NCBI GenBank assembly: GCA_900541315.1
Contig: UQJF01000031.1
Span: forward strand, 1-25,886
DNA length: 25,886 nucleotides
DNA from: an uncultured Clostridium sp.
GTDB lineage: Bacteria > Bacillota > Clostridia > Lachnospirales > Lachnospiraceae
Direction: 5' to 3'
A model generated the notes under the pieces. It saw nothing but the letters and a program-made list of their open reading frames with translations. It made no database searches and had not been told where the DNA came from. Shown here piece after piece: positions 24,486 to 25,886 of this stretch (within the stretch, counting starts at the first letter, position 1; each line of letters begins with the position of its first letter). The translations under genes and the position numbers were made by a program.

Positions 24486-25763
24486 TTACTCTCTGACGAT
24501 AACAGATACGCCATCCGGGATAACAGTTACCTTGTAGTCATCCTTCTTAACAATAGCTTTTGCCTTTTCCAAAGCTTCTTCCATGCTGTGTGCAGGAACC
24601 ATGTGCAGATCTTCTACTAACTGGTCATCGCAGGAAGATACAAATACTACAGTTGCCTTTAACAGCAGTCTTGCAAAGATCTGGGACTGCCACTGGTCGA
24701 TAATAGTCTCTTCCGGCTTTCTGTCAAGGAAGGTCTTCATCATACGGTTCAGATCCTTCTCATCGCGGAAAGTCTCATGGAAGTATTTTCCGCCGTGTCC
24801 GTCAGCAGCCTTGGAAAGCATGATGATAACGCCGCCTTCTTTTACAGTTGCCTCAGCTGCGGTCATACCCTTTACAGACTGATAAATGTTCTGGTCCAGA
24901 GGATATCCGCCGTTGGTAGAGATAACGATATCTGCTGGAATTGCATCTACCTGGCACTTGGAAGCTAAGAACTCACGTCCAACCCTGTGAGCCAGATCAC
25001 AGTCACCGGCTACTGCAAAAATAGGATCATGTGCTGCATCAATAACTACATTTACAATGAAATCCAGTCTTGCTGCTCTTGCTGCATACAGCATATCATT
25101 GTGGATCGGGTTTCCTTCAACAACACCGGTACGTGCATGAGGATCATTAATAAATCCGGAGTTGTGGTTGTACATAACAGTCTCGCGGCTTGCAACGCCT
25201 GGAAGAATACTCTTTCTGCCGCCGGAGAAACCTGCGAAGAAGTGTGGCTCAATAAAGCCTTCTGCTACTAACAGGTCTGCTTCTGCTGCCAGACGGTTAA
25301 TGATCAGATTGCCGCCAGATGGAAGCTTGCCAAGGTATACCAGGTTGTCCTTGTCATCGCAGTCATGAACTATGATCTTCTCATTTGCCATGATCTCAGG
25401 ACCAAATTTTGCTGCCAGCTCTTCTTTGGTAGTTGTTCTGTGAAGACCGGTTGAAATAAGAATGGTAATATCAGCATCAGGATTGCCCTTACGGATCTCA
25501 GCTAAGATCAGAGGCATCATGATGTGGCTTGGAACAGGTCTTGTATGGTCAGAAGAAATAACAACTACCTTCTTCTTTCCAACTGCCATATCGCACAGTC
25601 TTGGAGTTCCAATGGGATGCTCCAAAGCATCCTGAACCAGCTCTGCCCCGCTCTTTGGCGCCTTGTAGCTGTGAAGTTCAGATAACAGCACACCTGCCAG
25701 ATGCTCATCCTCGATCTTTGCTGTTAATTTTTCTTTTCCATAAGGTAATAAAAATTCTTTCAT
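24486..25763 (-). CDS. larA: LarA-family nickel-dependent 2-hydroxyacid racemase/epimerase
   Basis: Uses the nickel-pincer nucleotide cofactor to invert the carbon bearing the hydroxyl of a 2-hydroxyacid by hydride transfer. It is 425 residues. Every key L. plantarum LarA residue falls at the same number: D72 and R75 (SDHTRP), H108 (TGLH), H174 and K184 (EPHFFAGFSGGRK, cofactor lysine), H200, and Y294/K298 (QNIYQSVKG). It should be active with the cofactor from larBCE. Lactate racemisation is possible, but the neighbours (kinase, sugar-acid permease, PdxA2) point to another acid such as a tetronate or glycerate. AGGAGG precedes ATG 25763; it is the first visible gene of its operon. Confidence 0.92.
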   Translation of the reverse strand: MKEFLLPYGKEKLTAKIEDEHLAGVLLSELHSYKAPKSGAELVQDALEHPIGTPRLCDMAVGKKKVVVISSDHTRPVPSHIMMPLILAEIRKGNPDADITILISTGLHRTTTKEELAAKFGPEIMANEKIIVHDCDDKDNLVYLGKLPSGGNLIINRLAAEADLLVAEGFIEPHFFAGFSGGRKSILPGVASRETVMYNHNSGFINDPHARTGVVEGNPIHNDMLYAARAARLDFIVNVVIDAAHDPIFAVAGDCDLAHRVGREFLASKCQVDAIPADIVISTNGGYPLDQNIYQSVKGMTAAEATVKEGGVIIMLSKAADGHGGKYFHETFRDEKDLNRMMKTFLDRKPEETIIDQWQSQIFARLLLKATVVFVSSCDDQLVEDLHMVPAHSMEEALEKAKAIVKKDDYKVTVIPDGVSVIVRE

Positions 25764-25886
25764 CTCTGCTTCCTCCTGTTTTAAATGAATGATTAAATCG
25801 TTAAGTTTTACGTTTTTTATTGCTTTATATGTTATGATACCAGGGTCAAAAGGTCATAAATCCGATGCAAGCTTGCTTGCAGGAGG
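25764..25886 (-). promoter_or_regulatory. Upstream region of larA, promoter uncertain
   Basis: After the ribosome binding site the leader is AT-rich. On the minus strand an extended -10-like TGGTATCAT occurs (25834-25842) without a good -35 box, and a TTGACC (25844-25849) without a -10 at normal spacing. A small palindromic hairpin (TGCAAG/CTTGCA) lies near the window edge. I cannot place the start with confidence; the operon could also continue beyond the window. Confidence 0.25.

Overview
The window reads as a chromosomal stretch of an anaerobic, gut-type Gram-positive bacterium, most likely a member of the Lachnospiraceae/Clostridia. This rests on gene content, AGGAGG-type ribosome binding sites before nearly every gene, the atp gene order and the protein sequences; no rRNA or species marker is present. 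I see no insertion sequence, CRISPR array, tRNA or prophage. Twenty-eight protein genes cover most of the sequence.

Layout. (1) 77-7658, minus strand: a complete F1Fo-ATP synthase operon (AtpZ-like, atpI, B, E, F, H, A, G, D, C) with a clear promoter and an intrinsic terminator. Its c subunit has two carboxylates in the ion site, which suggests a Na+-coupled rotor. (2) 7826-10337, plus strand: a divergent cluster of two membrane proteins (DUF969, DUF979) and pyroglutamyl-peptidase, probably for handling pyroglutamyl peptides or 5-oxoproline. A strong bidirectional terminator at 10408-10463 separates it from the next operon. (3) 10527-19431, minus strand: one apparent eight-gene operon, a NikABCDE-type ABC importer followed by larB, larC and larE. 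These three make the nickel-pincer nucleotide (NPN) cofactor of LarA enzymes. The operon has a promoter overlapped by a 13-bp inverted repeat and a long, foldable leader. (4) 19551-20844, minus strand: rpsF-ssb-rpsR, whose promoter is embedded in the terminator of the operon upstream. (5) 20868-25763, minus strand: larA homologue, glycerate-kinase-family kinase, KdgT-type permease, PdxA2-type dehydrogenase. A cloverleaf-like palindromic element lies just after the last stop codon.

How the parts fit. Regions 3 and 5 make one system split around a housekeeping operon: nickel uptake, cofactor assembly, and a LarA-family enzyme that keeps the nickel and catalytic residues. The genes beside larA are not lactate genes; they suggest catabolism of a sugar acid. 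My favoured hypothesis is that the LarA homologue epimerises C2 of a short aldonate (for example D-erythronate to D-threonate), the kinase phosphorylates it, and PdxA2 oxidises it with loss of CO2 to dihydroxyacetone phosphate. L-/D-glycerate racemisation followed by glycerate kinase is the main alternative. LarC carries an unusual insertion of about 108 residues with 43 histidines, probably a nickel buffer.

Limits: everything is read by eye from sequence. Product names rest on motif and family recognition, substrate proposals are inference, and RNA structures were paired by hand without energy calculation.
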